7,428 nt of DNA from Gemmatimonadota bacterium (GCA_003142495.1 PLMM01000137.1:1-7428); one strand, 5' to 3'. Positions 1 through 6,007 are shown, numbered from the stretch's first letter. The notes: a model not told the origin generated them from the sequence alone. Numbers and translations: made by a program.

Positions 1-1
1 G

Positions 2-1321
2 CGCGCCCGCGTCGAGGAGCTCGGGAAGCTCGTTCCCACATCCGTTAGCGCCTTCGCGACTCCAGCGCAGAGCCAGCCCACCGGCGCGATCACCTTCCTC
101 GCCGGCGAAGCGGCGGAGCTGGCGCGCGCACTCGATCATCTCGTCAGCGCCCCCGACGACGACACGGCCCGCGCGCATCCGTCCGAGCGCGTGCGCGCGC
201 TGCGCGGCGTCGCCGAGCTGAAGGACATCCCCGCCCTGGGCGAGGTTGTCGACGCGATCGAGAACACGCTCAAGACGCTCGAGCTCAGCTCCGTGCACGT
301 CGCGAGCACCAAGCAGAAGACGCTGCTCACCGCCTCGGCCGCCGTGCTCCGGCGAATCGCGCGCGACATCGCGTCGCGCGGACGTGCGTCGGAAGACATT
401 CCGGAGCTCGCGTCGTTCAAGAGCGCGCTCGCGGCTGTGTCGACGGACTCCGGACGCGGCGATCGCATCGTCCCGATCGCGCAGCTCTTTCACGATGATG
501 AGGGCCCGCACATTCTCACGACCGCTCCGCAGCCGCCAACCAGCGCGGCCGAGCGCTTTCGTCTCGAGGTCGTGAGCCTGGCTGAGCATCTGCGCGGCGT
601 CGTGGCGCAGGCGAGAGCAAATCGTGCGCCGGGACAACGCGAGAAAAATCAACGCGAGCTGCGCACCGCGCTGCGCGCGCTCGGCAGCGCCGCGAACTCG
701 TTCGGAGAGAAGCAGGTCGCGCGCTTCTCGGCCGAATGGAGCGTACGCGTCGCGACGCTGAACGACGCGCAGATGGAGGCGCTCGATCGCGCGGCGGCAC
801 TGCTCGCGAATCCGGCGACGCGTCCGGAGGAAGTGGCGCGCGGGCTCGAGCGGCTCGCGGCGCCACGCACGCCGCAGCAGGGGATTCGGCACGTTCCCGC
901 GGGATCGATGGGCGATGCCGACGTCGCCGCGATTCTGCGCACGCCGACGCCGATCAGCGCCATTCCCGTGACGCGCGTGACGGAGCCGGTGCGCGCCCCC
1001 GTCGTCGCGGCGCCCGTCGCACCATCGCCGAGCGCCGATGCCCCGCGCCAGTCGTCGTCGAAAACACCCACGGGCCGCCAGCTGCACGACTATCTGCAGA
1101 GCGGCATCGCCGGCTTCGGTGCGCTCGAGGCGACGCCGCTCAGTATCCCCGCGGTGATCCCCGACGAGGCGATCGTGCCGATCGAGTCGCTGCTGTACCG
1201 CGGCAAGGCCGCCCTCGCGCGCGCACGCGAGCTCAAGGCCGAGATGCTCGCCGAGCGCACGCCGTCGCGCGAGACGATCGAGGAGCTGTTCGACCTGCTC
1301 GACCTCGCGATCGCCGACTAG
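2..1321 (+). CDS. Hpt-like helical protein, 5'-truncated, no visible phospho-histidine
   Basis: The frame is open from the window edge with no stop, so the true start lies upstream; 439 residues are visible. In-window residues about 32-90 follow the helix pattern of a CheA-P1/Hpt domain: a FLAGEAAEL helix, then RALRGVA (residues 65-71) followed by LKDIPALGEVVDAIE, where active Hpt domains read HTLKGSA. The phospho-acceptor position is Arg65. A second similar stretch (about 184-250) contains LRALGSAANSFG (224-235), again without His. Between them lies IVPIAQLFHDDEGPHIL (156-172), and a related IVPIESLLYRG occurs at 391-401. Residues about 288-358 form a Pro/Ala-rich linker, and the C-terminus is helical and charged. 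No kinase, CheW or receiver domain is visible. I infer a scaffold or inactive Hpt protein related to the N-terminal part of PilL/ChpA-type chemosensory kinases. The family is uncertain; that it is a real coding gene is very likely. The stop is 2 nt before the next start. Confidence 0.75.
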   Translation, partial: RARVEELGKLVPTSVSAFATPAQSQPTGAITFLAGEAAELARALDHLVSAPDDDTARAHPSERVRALRGVAELKDIPALGEVVDAIENTLKTLELSSVHVASTKQKTLLTASAAVLRRIARDIASRGRASEDIPELASFKSALAAVSTDSGRGDRIVPIAQLFHDDEGPHILTTAPQPPTSAAERFRLEVVSLAEHLRGVVAQARANRAPGQREKNQRELRTALRALGSAANSFGEKQVARFSAEWSVRVATLNDAQMEALDRAAALLANPATRPEEVARGLERLAAPRTPQQGIRHVPAGSMGDADVAAILRTPTPISAIPVTRVTEPVRAPVVAAPVAPSPSADAPRQSSSKTPTGRQLHDYLQSGIAGFGALEATPLSIPAVIPDEAIVPIESLLYRGKAALARARELKAEMLAERTPSRETIEELFDLLDLAIAD

Positions 1322-1323
1322 CT

Positions 1324-2355
1324 GTGCGCAAGAACTGGCGTAGTCTCTTCGGCGCTGTCGTCGGCGTCGCGTTTCTCGCGTGGGCGCTGCACGGCATCGC
1401 CTTCAACGAAGTCTGGCTGCACATCCGCAACGCGAATCCGTGGTATTTGCTCGGCGCGAGCATCGCGGGCACGCTCATCTTCCCGCTTCGCGCGCCGCGC
1501 TGGCGCATCATCCTCTCGCCGGTCGCGGAGAATCTGCCCTTCGGGATGCTGTGGCGCGCGATCGCGATCGGGATGATGGGGAACAACGTGCTCCCCGCGC
1601 GCGCGGGTGAGCTCGCGCGTGCATTCGCGCTCTCGCGTGAGACGAAGCGCGTTCCCTTCTCTGCCGCATTCGCGTCGCTCGCCGTCGATCGCATCTTCGA
1701 CGCAACGTGCGTGCTGCTGCTCATGGCCGTCGCGACGCTCGACCCATCGCTGCCGCAGGGGCAGACGTTCGCGGGCTACTCGATCGCGAAGATCATTGGG
1801 AGCGGTGCGGCACTCGCGCTCGTCGCGATCTCGGGATTGTATCTGATCGTGTTCTTCACCGAACACGCGATTCTCGTGTGGGAGTGGATCGCGCGCAAGA
1901 TCGCGCCGCACTACGAGGAGCGCGGGCGTCGCATCATCCTCGCGTTCGCGATGGGGCTCGCGGTGCTGCGCGATCCGGTGAAGTTCCTGTCGACGATGGC
2001 CTGGGCGATCGCGATGTGGCTCATGAACGCGCTCGCCTTCTGGCTCGGCTTCAAGGCCGTTGGCATCGAGGTGTCGTACAGCGCGGCGCTCATGCTGCAG
2101 GGGTTGATCGCGATCGGCGTCGCGGTACCGGCGCTGCCGGGCTTCTTCGGCGTGTTCGAGAAGTTCGCGCAGCTCGGGCTCGGGATCTACGGAATAGATC
2201 GCACACTCGCGACGAGCTGGGCGATCAGCTACCACATCCTGACCTTCCTGCCGATCACGATCATCGGCATCTACTACTTCGTCACCCTCGGCCTCAAGCT
2301 GAGCGACATGAACGCGACGCCGGAAGAGGCCGCAGAAGTGTCGGCTCCCGGATGA
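1324..2355 (+). CDS. UPF0104 / lysylphosphatidylglycerol synthase TM-region family membrane protein
   Basis: A 343-residue integral membrane protein. The GTG start at 1324 is chosen because the frame upstream of it overlaps the previous gene entirely, and the N-terminus MRKNWRSLFG leading into a first hydrophobic helix (about 9-24) is typical of the family. Family-like motifs are visible: FPLRAPRWRIIL (53-64), GNNVLPARAGELARAF (86-101), VDRIFD (121-126) and PALPGFFGVFEKF (269-281). Hydrophobic segments lie near 9-24, 40-55, 75-90, 125-138, 158-178, 205-216, 222-243, 255-272 and 303-325. The family (PF03706, YbhN-like) includes the membrane part of MprF, but stand-alone members mostly have unknown function and are thought to flip or handle lipids or glycolipids. 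No soluble lysyltransferase domain is present, so it should not be called MprF. No clear Shine-Dalgarno is seen; the 2-nt gap to the upstream stop suggests translational coupling. Confidence 0.85.
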   Translation: MRKNWRSLFGAVVGVAFLAWALHGIAFNEVWLHIRNANPWYLLGASIAGTLIFPLRAPRWRIILSPVAENLPFGMLWRAIAIGMMGNNVLPARAGELARAFALSRETKRVPFSAAFASLAVDRIFDATCVLLLMAVATLDPSLPQGQTFAGYSIAKIIGSGAALALVAISGLYLIVFFTEHAILVWEWIARKIAPHYEERGRRIILAFAMGLAVLRDPVKFLSTMAWAIAMWLMNALAFWLGFKAVGIEVSYSAALMLQGLIAIGVAVPALPGFFGVFEKFAQLGLGIYGIDRTLATSWAISYHILTFLPITIIGIYYFVTLGLKLSDMNATPEEAAEVSAPG

Positions 2356-3233
2356 GCGCCAAGGTTGCGCGCGTCGCGGCGCAGGCGAAGCTCAACCTCG
2401 GGCTCCGCATTCTCGCCCGCGAGCGCGGCGGCTATCACTCGATCGAGACGCTCTTCGCGCGGATAGCGCTCGCCGATACGGTCACGATTCGACCGCGCGA
2501 TGAGGAGGAGCGAGCGGTGGTGGTGCACGGCATCGAGGTCGGGCCGCAGGAGCAGAATCTCGCGTATCGCGCGGCCTGCGCGTACGGCGACGCGACTGGG
2601 TGGCCGCACGGCTTCGACATCCAGATCGAGAAGCGCATTCCCGTGGGCGGTGGGCTCGGCGGCGGGAGCGCGGATGCGGGCGCGGTGCTGCGCGGGCTCA
2701 ATGCGCTCGCGCCGCGCCCGATCAGCGAGGCTGAACTGCTGCGCATCGCGATGACGATTGGCTCCGACGTTCCCTATCTCACGAGCACCGAGCCGTTCGC
2801 GCTCGCGTGGGGGCGCGGCGAGCGACTGCTCGCGCTCCCGGCGCTTCCCGAGCGCACGGCGGTGCTCGTCCTCCCCGATTTCACCGTCGCGACGGCGGAT
2901 GCCTACGAGTGGATCGTCGCCTCTCGGCAAACGGACGTGCCGTCGCCGAGGCTGGTGTCGGTACCCGACCTCGCGACGTGGGACACGCTTAAGGAGCACG
3001 TCGTGAACGACTTCGAGGGTGTCGTGGCCGATCATCATCCGGAGATCCCAACGATCATCGGCCAGCTGCGGGAGTTCGGGGCGTCGATCGCGGGAATGAG
3101 CGGCTCGGGGTCGACGCTGTTCGGGATCCTGCCGCTGTTCGCGGACACGGCGGCGCTTACGAGCGCGCTCCCGGGAACGATCGTGCCGACGCGAACGGTG
3201 ACTCGGGTGGCTGGAGTGGAGCTGGTGGAGTAG
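2352..3233 (+). CDS. ispE: 4-diphosphocytidyl-2-C-methyl-D-erythritol kinase
   Basis: A 293-residue GHMP kinase of the non-mevalonate (MEP) isoprenoid pathway. It phosphorylates the 2-hydroxyl of CDP-methylerythritol with ATP in the cytosol. Motif 1 is AQAKLNLGLRIL (residues 10-21) with the substrate-binding Lys13, followed by GGYHSIETLF (26-35). The ATP-binding glycine loop is PVGGGLGGGSADAG (97-110). IGSDVPYL (136-143) carries the catalytic Asp139, equivalent to E. coli Asp141 by motif position. The third GHMP motif is GMSGSGSTLFG (248-258). Length is normal. The ATG overlaps the stop of the upstream membrane-protein gene as ATGA, and the following residues match the usual IspE N-terminus, so the start is well supported and coupling is likely. 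The frame extends far upstream without a stop, but only as a shadow of the preceding gene. No other isoprenoid gene is in the window. Confidence 0.96.
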   Translation: MSAKVARVAAQAKLNLGLRILARERGGYHSIETLFARIALADTVTIRPRDEEERAVVVHGIEVGPQEQNLAYRAACAYGDATGWPHGFDIQIEKRIPVGGGLGGGSADAGAVLRGLNALAPRPISEAELLRIAMTIGSDVPYLTSTEPFALAWGRGERLLALPALPERTAVLVLPDFTVATADAYEWIVASRQTDVPSPRLVSVPDLATWDTLKEHVVNDFEGVVADHHPEIPTIIGQLREFGASIAGMSGSGSTLFGILPLFADTAALTSALPGTIVPTRTVTRVAGVELVE

Positions 3234-3254
3234 CGGTCCCGCACGGGAAGTAGT

Positions 3255-3275
3255 TGCGAACTGCAAACTGCGAAC
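3255..3275 (+). repeat. Tandem heptamer repeat, three units of TGCRAAC
   Basis: Three back-to-back 7-bp units (3255-3261, 3262-3268, 3269-3275) read TGCGAAC, TGCAAAC and TGCGAAC. They abut, and partly belong to, the left arm of the large inverted repeat. On the right arm the matching region is only partly preserved. The function is unknown; it could be slippage-generated sequence or a set of protein contacts. Confidence 0.75.
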
Positions 3276-3490
3276 ACGAATCAAACCAATGAGGACGAAT
3301 CGAACCGTGCTGGGGCGGGCATTCGTCGCGCCAGTATTGAAAACGTTTGAATTGGAGCCGCGCCGACAGAAGCGAAAATCTTAGGCTCTACAAACCAAAA
3401 AAATGCATCTTTCAAGGTGCGCCTTCAGCCTGTCGCATCCACGGTTCGATTCGTCTTTATTGGGTTGATTCGTGCTCGTAGTGAGCAGTT
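3259..3490. repeat. Long imperfect inverted-repeat element between ispE and tRNA-Gln
   Basis: Left arm 3259-3309 is the reverse complement of right arm 3440-3490. Of 51 paired positions, 44 are Watson-Crick, 3 are G-T (3270/3479, 3291/3458, 3293/3456) and 4 are mismatched (3265/3484, 3266/3483, 3274/3475, 3285/3464). The inner 16 pairs (3294-3309 with 3440-3455) are perfect. The 130-nt interior can form three small hairpins: 3310-3317 with 3327-3334 (one G-G mismatch), 3353-3359 with 3384-3390, and 3405-3410 with 3415-3420. The interior includes A-rich runs unlike the surrounding genes. Each arm carries two ACGAATC/GATTCGT heptamers. I see no protein gene, no transposase and no obvious target-site duplication. 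It may be a structured RNA, a MITE-like repeat or a DNA-level regulatory palindrome. The inverted repeat itself is certain; its role is not. Confidence 0.9.
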
Positions 3491-3517
3491 ACTCACCACG
3501 CGGATGTGGCCACCCTA

Positions 3518-3546
3518 TTGAGCAACCCTCGCTGTGCCGGTAGCTT
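3518..3546 (+). promoter_or_regulatory. Putative sigma70-type promoter of tRNA-Gln
   Basis: The -35 box is TTGAGC (3518-3523), the spacer is exactly 17 nt and the -10 box is TAGCTT (3541-3546), which keeps the key T, A and final T. Predicted transcription start is near 3553, about 6 nt before the mature tRNA. The segment between -10 and start (AGGGTG) is G-rich, as is common at stringently controlled stable-RNA promoters. The prediction rests on position and consensus only. Confidence 0.5.
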
Positions 3547-3558
3547 AGGGTGCTCTCG

Positions 3559-3629
3559 TGCCCCTTCGTCCAACGGCAGGACAGCGGCCTTTGGAGCCGC
3601 GAATGGTGGTTCGAATCCACCAGGGGCAA
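3559..3629 (+). tRNA. tRNA-Gln (anticodon TTG)
   Basis: The full cloverleaf can be drawn. Acceptor stem 3559-3565 pairs with 3622-3628 in all 7 positions, including the U1-A72 pair characteristic of bacterial tRNA-Gln. D stem is 3568-3571 with 3579-3582. Anticodon stem is 3584-3588 with 3596-3600, enclosing loop CTTTGGA with anticodon TTG at 3591-3593, which reads CAA (and CAG by wobble). The variable loop is 4 nt (3601-3604). The T stem is 3605-3609 with 3617-3621 around loop TTCGAAT. The discriminator base is A3629. The 3' CCA is not encoded, so it must be added by the CCA-adding enzyme. The gene sits between ispE and prs, the same place as in Pseudomonas. Confidence 0.97.
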
Positions 3630-3630
3630 T

Positions 3631-3649
3631 GGAATGGTGGGGCCGTTCC
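3631..3649 (+). terminator. Stem-loop downstream of tRNA-Gln, possible terminator
   Basis: GGAATGG (3631-3637) pairs with CCGTTCC (3643-3649), 7 pairs including one G-U, around a TGGGG loop. It starts 2 nt after the tRNA and ends 4 nt before the predicted prs -35 box. No U-tract follows, so it may be a weak or U-independent terminator or a tRNA 3'-processing signal. Confidence 0.3.
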
Positions 3650-3652
3650 TCA

Positions 3653-3681
3653 TTGACCTAACCTTCTCAATCTCTTACGTT
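3653..3681 (+). promoter_or_regulatory. Putative sigma70-type promoter of prs
   Basis: TTGACC (3653-3658) matches the -35 consensus at 5 of 6 positions. A 17-nt spacer separates it from TACGTT (3676-3681), a TAnnnT-type -10 box. Predicted transcription start is near 3688, only about 5 nt before the prs ATG at 3693, which implies a nearly leaderless mRNA. This fits the lack of a Shine-Dalgarno there. Confidence 0.55.
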
Positions 3682-3692
3682 TAACGGCTGCA

Positions 3693-4646
3693 ATGGATGA
3701 GCTGAACGTTCCGCGGCGTGGCTTCAAACTTCTCGCCGGCACGGCGAATCCTGCGCTCGCGGAAGAGATAGCGGCGTGCCTGGGAGTCGAGCTCGGAAAG
3801 GTCACCATTTCGCGATTTTCGGACGGTGAGATTTTCGTGCGCATCGACGAGAACATTCGTGGACACGATGTGTTCATCGTGCAACCCACGAATCCACCCG
3901 CCGAGAACATCATGGAGCTGCTGTTGCTTCTCGACGCGGTGCGTCGGGCGTCTGCGGCGCGTGCCACGTGTGTGATGCCGTACTACGGCTATTCGCGGCA
4001 AGATCGTAAGGACCAGCCGCGAGTGGCGATCGGTGCGAAGCTGATGGCGAACTTGATCGTGACGGCCGGCGCCGACCGGGTGCTCGGGATCGACTTTCAC
4101 CAGCATGCGCTGCAAGGATTTTTCGACATTCCGGTGGACCACCTGTATGCGGCGCCGGTGTTCGTTTCGCACTATCGCAAGAAGCAGCTGAAGGATCTCG
4201 TCGTCGTGGCACCGGACGTGGGGTCGGCGAAGATGGCGCGTGGATTCGCGAAGCGGCTCAACGGAACGTTCGCGATCATCGACAAGCGCCGTCCGCAGCC
4301 GAATGTCGCCGAGGTGTTGAACGTCGTTGGTGAGGTCGAAGGACGCGACTGCTTGATTCCCGACGACATGATCGACACGGCGGGAACGGTCACAGAGGCG
4401 GCGCGTGCACTGAAGGGGCTGGGCGCGAAGGACATCTACGTGTGCGCGACACACGCGTTGCTTTCGGGACCGGCGGCGGAGCGGCTGCGCAATGCTCCGA
4501 TCAAGGAAGTGACGGTGACGGATACCGTCGCAATCCCTGAGGCACATCGCTTTCCGCAGCTGACGATTCTGTCGGTCGGTGAGCTGCTCGCGAAGGCGAT
4601 TCGGTATACGCACAGCGACGAGTCGGTGAGCTCGCTGTTCGAGTAG
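3693..4646 (+). CDS. prs: Ribose-phosphate pyrophosphokinase (PRPP synthetase)
   Basis: A 317-residue class I PRPP synthetase of normal length. It transfers pyrophosphate from ATP to ribose-5-phosphate, giving PRPP for purine, pyrimidine, NAD, histidine and tryptophan synthesis. Visible motifs are the N-terminal FKLLAGTANPALA (11-23), RFSDGEIFVRIDENIRG (41-57), YYGYSRQDRK (97-106) of the ATP site, GIDFHQHALQGFFDIPVDH (132-150) with catalytic His136, the flexible-loop IDKRRPQPN (196-204), and the PRPP/ribose-phosphate loop DDMIDTAGT (224-232). The start is fixed: the only ATG/GTG/TTG between the in-frame TGA at 3654-3656 and the conserved core is ATG 3693. No Shine-Dalgarno precedes it, and a good promoter lies so close that the mRNA leader would be a few nucleotides. 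The gene follows tRNA-Gln and precedes rplY by 51 nt. Confidence 0.97.
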   Translation: MDELNVPRRGFKLLAGTANPALAEEIAACLGVELGKVTISRFSDGEIFVRIDENIRGHDVFIVQPTNPPAENIMELLLLLDAVRRASAARATCVMPYYGYSRQDRKDQPRVAIGAKLMANLIVTAGADRVLGIDFHQHALQGFFDIPVDHLYAAPVFVSHYRKKQLKDLVVVAPDVGSAKMARGFAKRLNGTFAIIDKRRPQPNVAEVLNVVGEVEGRDCLIPDDMIDTAGTVTEAARALKGLGAKDIYVCATHALLSGPAAERLRNAPIKEVTVTDTVAIPEAHRFPQLTILSVGELLAKAIRYTHSDESVSSLFE

Positions 4647-4697
4647 GCGCGGCAAAGAGTTGGTTCAACTGTCAATTACGCTTTCGAGAGAATCGAT

Positions 4698-5360
4698 ATG
4701 GCAACCGAAGTCCTCATCGCGCATCCCCGCGCGGAAACCGGAAAGGGCGCTGCGCGAAAGCTGCGCGCCGCGAAGCAGGTTCCTGGCGTCGTGTACGGCC
4801 ACAAGCGCGAGCCGCAGTCATTGGCGCTCGATGCGCGCGACCTGCAGAAGATGCTCGATCGCGTGAGTGCCGACACGACGGTGTTCGAGCTCAAGATCGA
4901 CGGCGGCACGTCGCGCACGCTGATCCGCGACATTCAGCGTCACCCGTTCCGCCGCGAGATCCTGCACATCGATTTCCAGGAGCTGGTTGCCGGTGAGCTC
5001 GTGACCGTCGACATCCCGCTCGTGCTCGTCGGCACGCCGGTGGGTGTGCGCCTCTCGGGCGGCATGCTCGATCAGGTGCTGCGCACGATCAGCGTCAAAG
5101 TCGATCCGGGAAACATCCCGAATCACATCGATGTCGACGTGTCGAATCTCGATCTGCACCAGTCGATCCACGTACGCGACCTCACGCTGCCCCCCGGCGT
5201 CGAAGTGCTCGAGAACGAGGGCGAGACGATCTGCGTCGTCGCACCGCCGCGCGCCGAAGTCGAGGTTGTGGCACCGGTCGAGGGTGCGGAAGAGACTGCG
5301 GAGCCCGAAGTGATTCGCGCGAAGAAGGAAGAGGAAGACGCGGAGGCTGCGAAGAAGTAA
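4698..5360 (+). CDS. rplY: Ribosomal protein bL25, long CTC/TL5 form
   Basis: A 220-residue long form of bL25, which binds 5S rRNA in the large ribosomal subunit. The N-terminal L25 domain spans about residues 5-93, with GKGAARKLRAAKQVPGVVYG (15-34) and IRDIQRHPFRREILHIDF (76-93) matching the family. The C-terminal TL5/CTC beta domain runs about 98-185, including GTPVGVRLSGG (112-122) and the LPPGVEVLENEGETICVV stretch (164-181). The tail (186-220) is acidic and lysine-rich low complexity, common in long-form members. ATG 4698 follows a modest GAGAG ribosome-binding site at 4686-4690. The gene lies 51 nt after prs and 65 nt before pth and is probably cotranscribed with them. CTC homologues were first linked to general stress in Bacillus; nothing here shows such control. 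Confidence 0.95.
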   Translation: MATEVLIAHPRAETGKGAARKLRAAKQVPGVVYGHKREPQSLALDARDLQKMLDRVSADTTVFELKIDGGTSRTLIRDIQRHPFRREILHIDFQELVAGELVTVDIPLVLVGTPVGVRLSGGMLDQVLRTISVKVDPGNIPNHIDVDVSNLDLHQSIHVRDLTLPPGVEVLENEGETICVVAPPRAEVEVVAPVEGAEETAEPEVIRAKKEEEDAEAAKK

Positions 5361-5374
5361 GTCGGTGATGGCCG

Positions 5375-5397
5375 GCGCGTCGCTTCGTGCGACGCGT
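5375..5397 (+). other. Strong stem-loop in the rplY-pth intergenic gap
   Basis: CGCGTCGC (5376-5383) pairs with GCGACGCG (5389-5396), 8 Watson-Crick pairs plus an outer G-T (5375/5397), around the loop TTCGT. It starts 14 nt after the rplY stop and ends 28 nt before the pth ATG. No T-run follows, so classical intrinsic termination is unlikely. It could stabilise the upstream message or attenuate pth-ychF expression. Confidence 0.55.
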
Positions 5398-5425
5398 CGT
5401 GCATCGCTGATCGACGAGCGCACCG

Positions 5426-6007
5426 ATGAAGCTCATTCTCGGGCTCGGCAATCCGGGCAAACAATACGAACGCACGCGGCACAACGTCGGCTGGTGGGTT
5501 CTCGATCACCTCGCCGACGTTTGGCATCTCGGAGGCTGGAAGTCCGAGGGGCAGGCGCAGGTTGCGCACGGGCTCGTGGGCAACGTGAAGGTGCGCCTCG
5601 TCAAGCCGCAGACGTTCATGAATCTGAGTGGCGCGGTGCTCGCGTCGCATCTGAAGCGGCCGTTCTGGTCGCCGAAGACGGATTTGCTCGTCGTCGTCGA
5701 TGATGTCGCGCTGCCGGTGGGAACGTACCGGCTGCGGTCGCAGGGGAGCGCCGGCGGCCACAATGGGCTCAAGAGCGTCGAGCATTACGTGGGGCATCGC
5801 GACTATGCTCGCCTGCGCATAGGGATTCAGCCGGTGGATCCCGAACGCCGGATAGGCGATCTCGCGGACTACGTGCTCAGCCCATTTGGAAAGACGGAGC
5901 GCGAGGAGATTCTCGCGCTGATGCCGAGATTTACGGATGCCGCGGAGCTCTGGCTGCGCGAGGGCATCGTACCAGCCATGAACGCGCACAACGGGAATGC
6001 ATGCTGA
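5426..6007 (+). CDS. pth: Peptidyl-tRNA hydrolase
   Basis: A 193-residue bacterial Pth. It cleaves the ester bond of peptidyl-tRNAs that drop off ribosomes and so recycles tRNA. All active-site residues known from E. coli Pth are present: Asn9 in LGLGNPG, His19 in RHNVGWW, Asn66 in KPQTFMNLSG (60-69), Asp92 in VVVDDVALP (89-97), and Asn113 in GSAGGHNGLKS (107-117). The C-terminus includes DYVLSPFGKTE (148-158). The ATG at 5426 gives the standard MKLILGLGNPG start; the ribosome-binding site is weak (GAG at 5416-5418). The gene overlaps ychF by 7 nt, so the two are probably translationally coupled. The pth-ychF pair is conserved in many bacteria. Confidence 0.97.
   Translation: MKLILGLGNPGKQYERTRHNVGWWVLDHLADVWHLGGWKSEGQAQVAHGLVGNVKVRLVKPQTFMNLSGAVLASHLKRPFWSPKTDLLVVVDDVALPVGTYRLRSQGSAGGHNGLKSVEHYVGHRDYARLRIGIQPVDPERRIGDLADYVLSPFGKTEREEILALMPRFTDAAELWLREGIVPAMNAHNGNAC

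Noticed and set aside
736..1323. Upstream in-frame extension of the UPF0104 gene
   Set aside because: It is an Arg/Ala-rich shadow of the Hpt-like gene in another frame. The family N-terminus begins at GTG 1324.
459..2012. Four GCGATCGC palindromes (459, 1307, 1558, 2005), like the cyanobacterial HIP1 motif
   Set aside because: Three of the four are in-frame Ala-Ile-Ala codons (GCG ATC GCN) in GC-rich genes, so codon usage and protein composition explain them.
1707..2351. Upstream in-frame extension of ispE
   Set aside because: It overlaps the membrane-protein gene, and the translation is low-complexity Arg-rich. The IspE N-terminus begins at ATG 2352.
3242..3248. TCCC/GGGA hairpin just after ispE as a terminator
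   Set aside because: The stem is only 4-5 bp with a 2-4 nt loop and no T-run.
2274..3284. Long minus-strand ORF opposite ispE, and other long minus-strand frames across the window
   Set aside because: Arg/His-rich translations opposite well-identified genes are typical antisense shadows in GC-rich DNA.
3289..3384. 31-residue + strand ORF starting MRTNRTVLG and ending in the basic RRQKRKS
   Set aside because: It starts inside the inverted-repeat arm, has no ribosome-binding site and no recognisable family, and a frame this short is expected by chance.
3506..3513. Perfect 8-bp palindrome GTGGCCAC just before the tRNA -35 box
   Set aside because: It is too short to call an operator without conservation data.
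4658..4670. AGTTG-GTT-CAACT palindrome between prs and rplY
   Set aside because: A 5-bp stem with no following T-run and no matching promoter spacing; likely chance.
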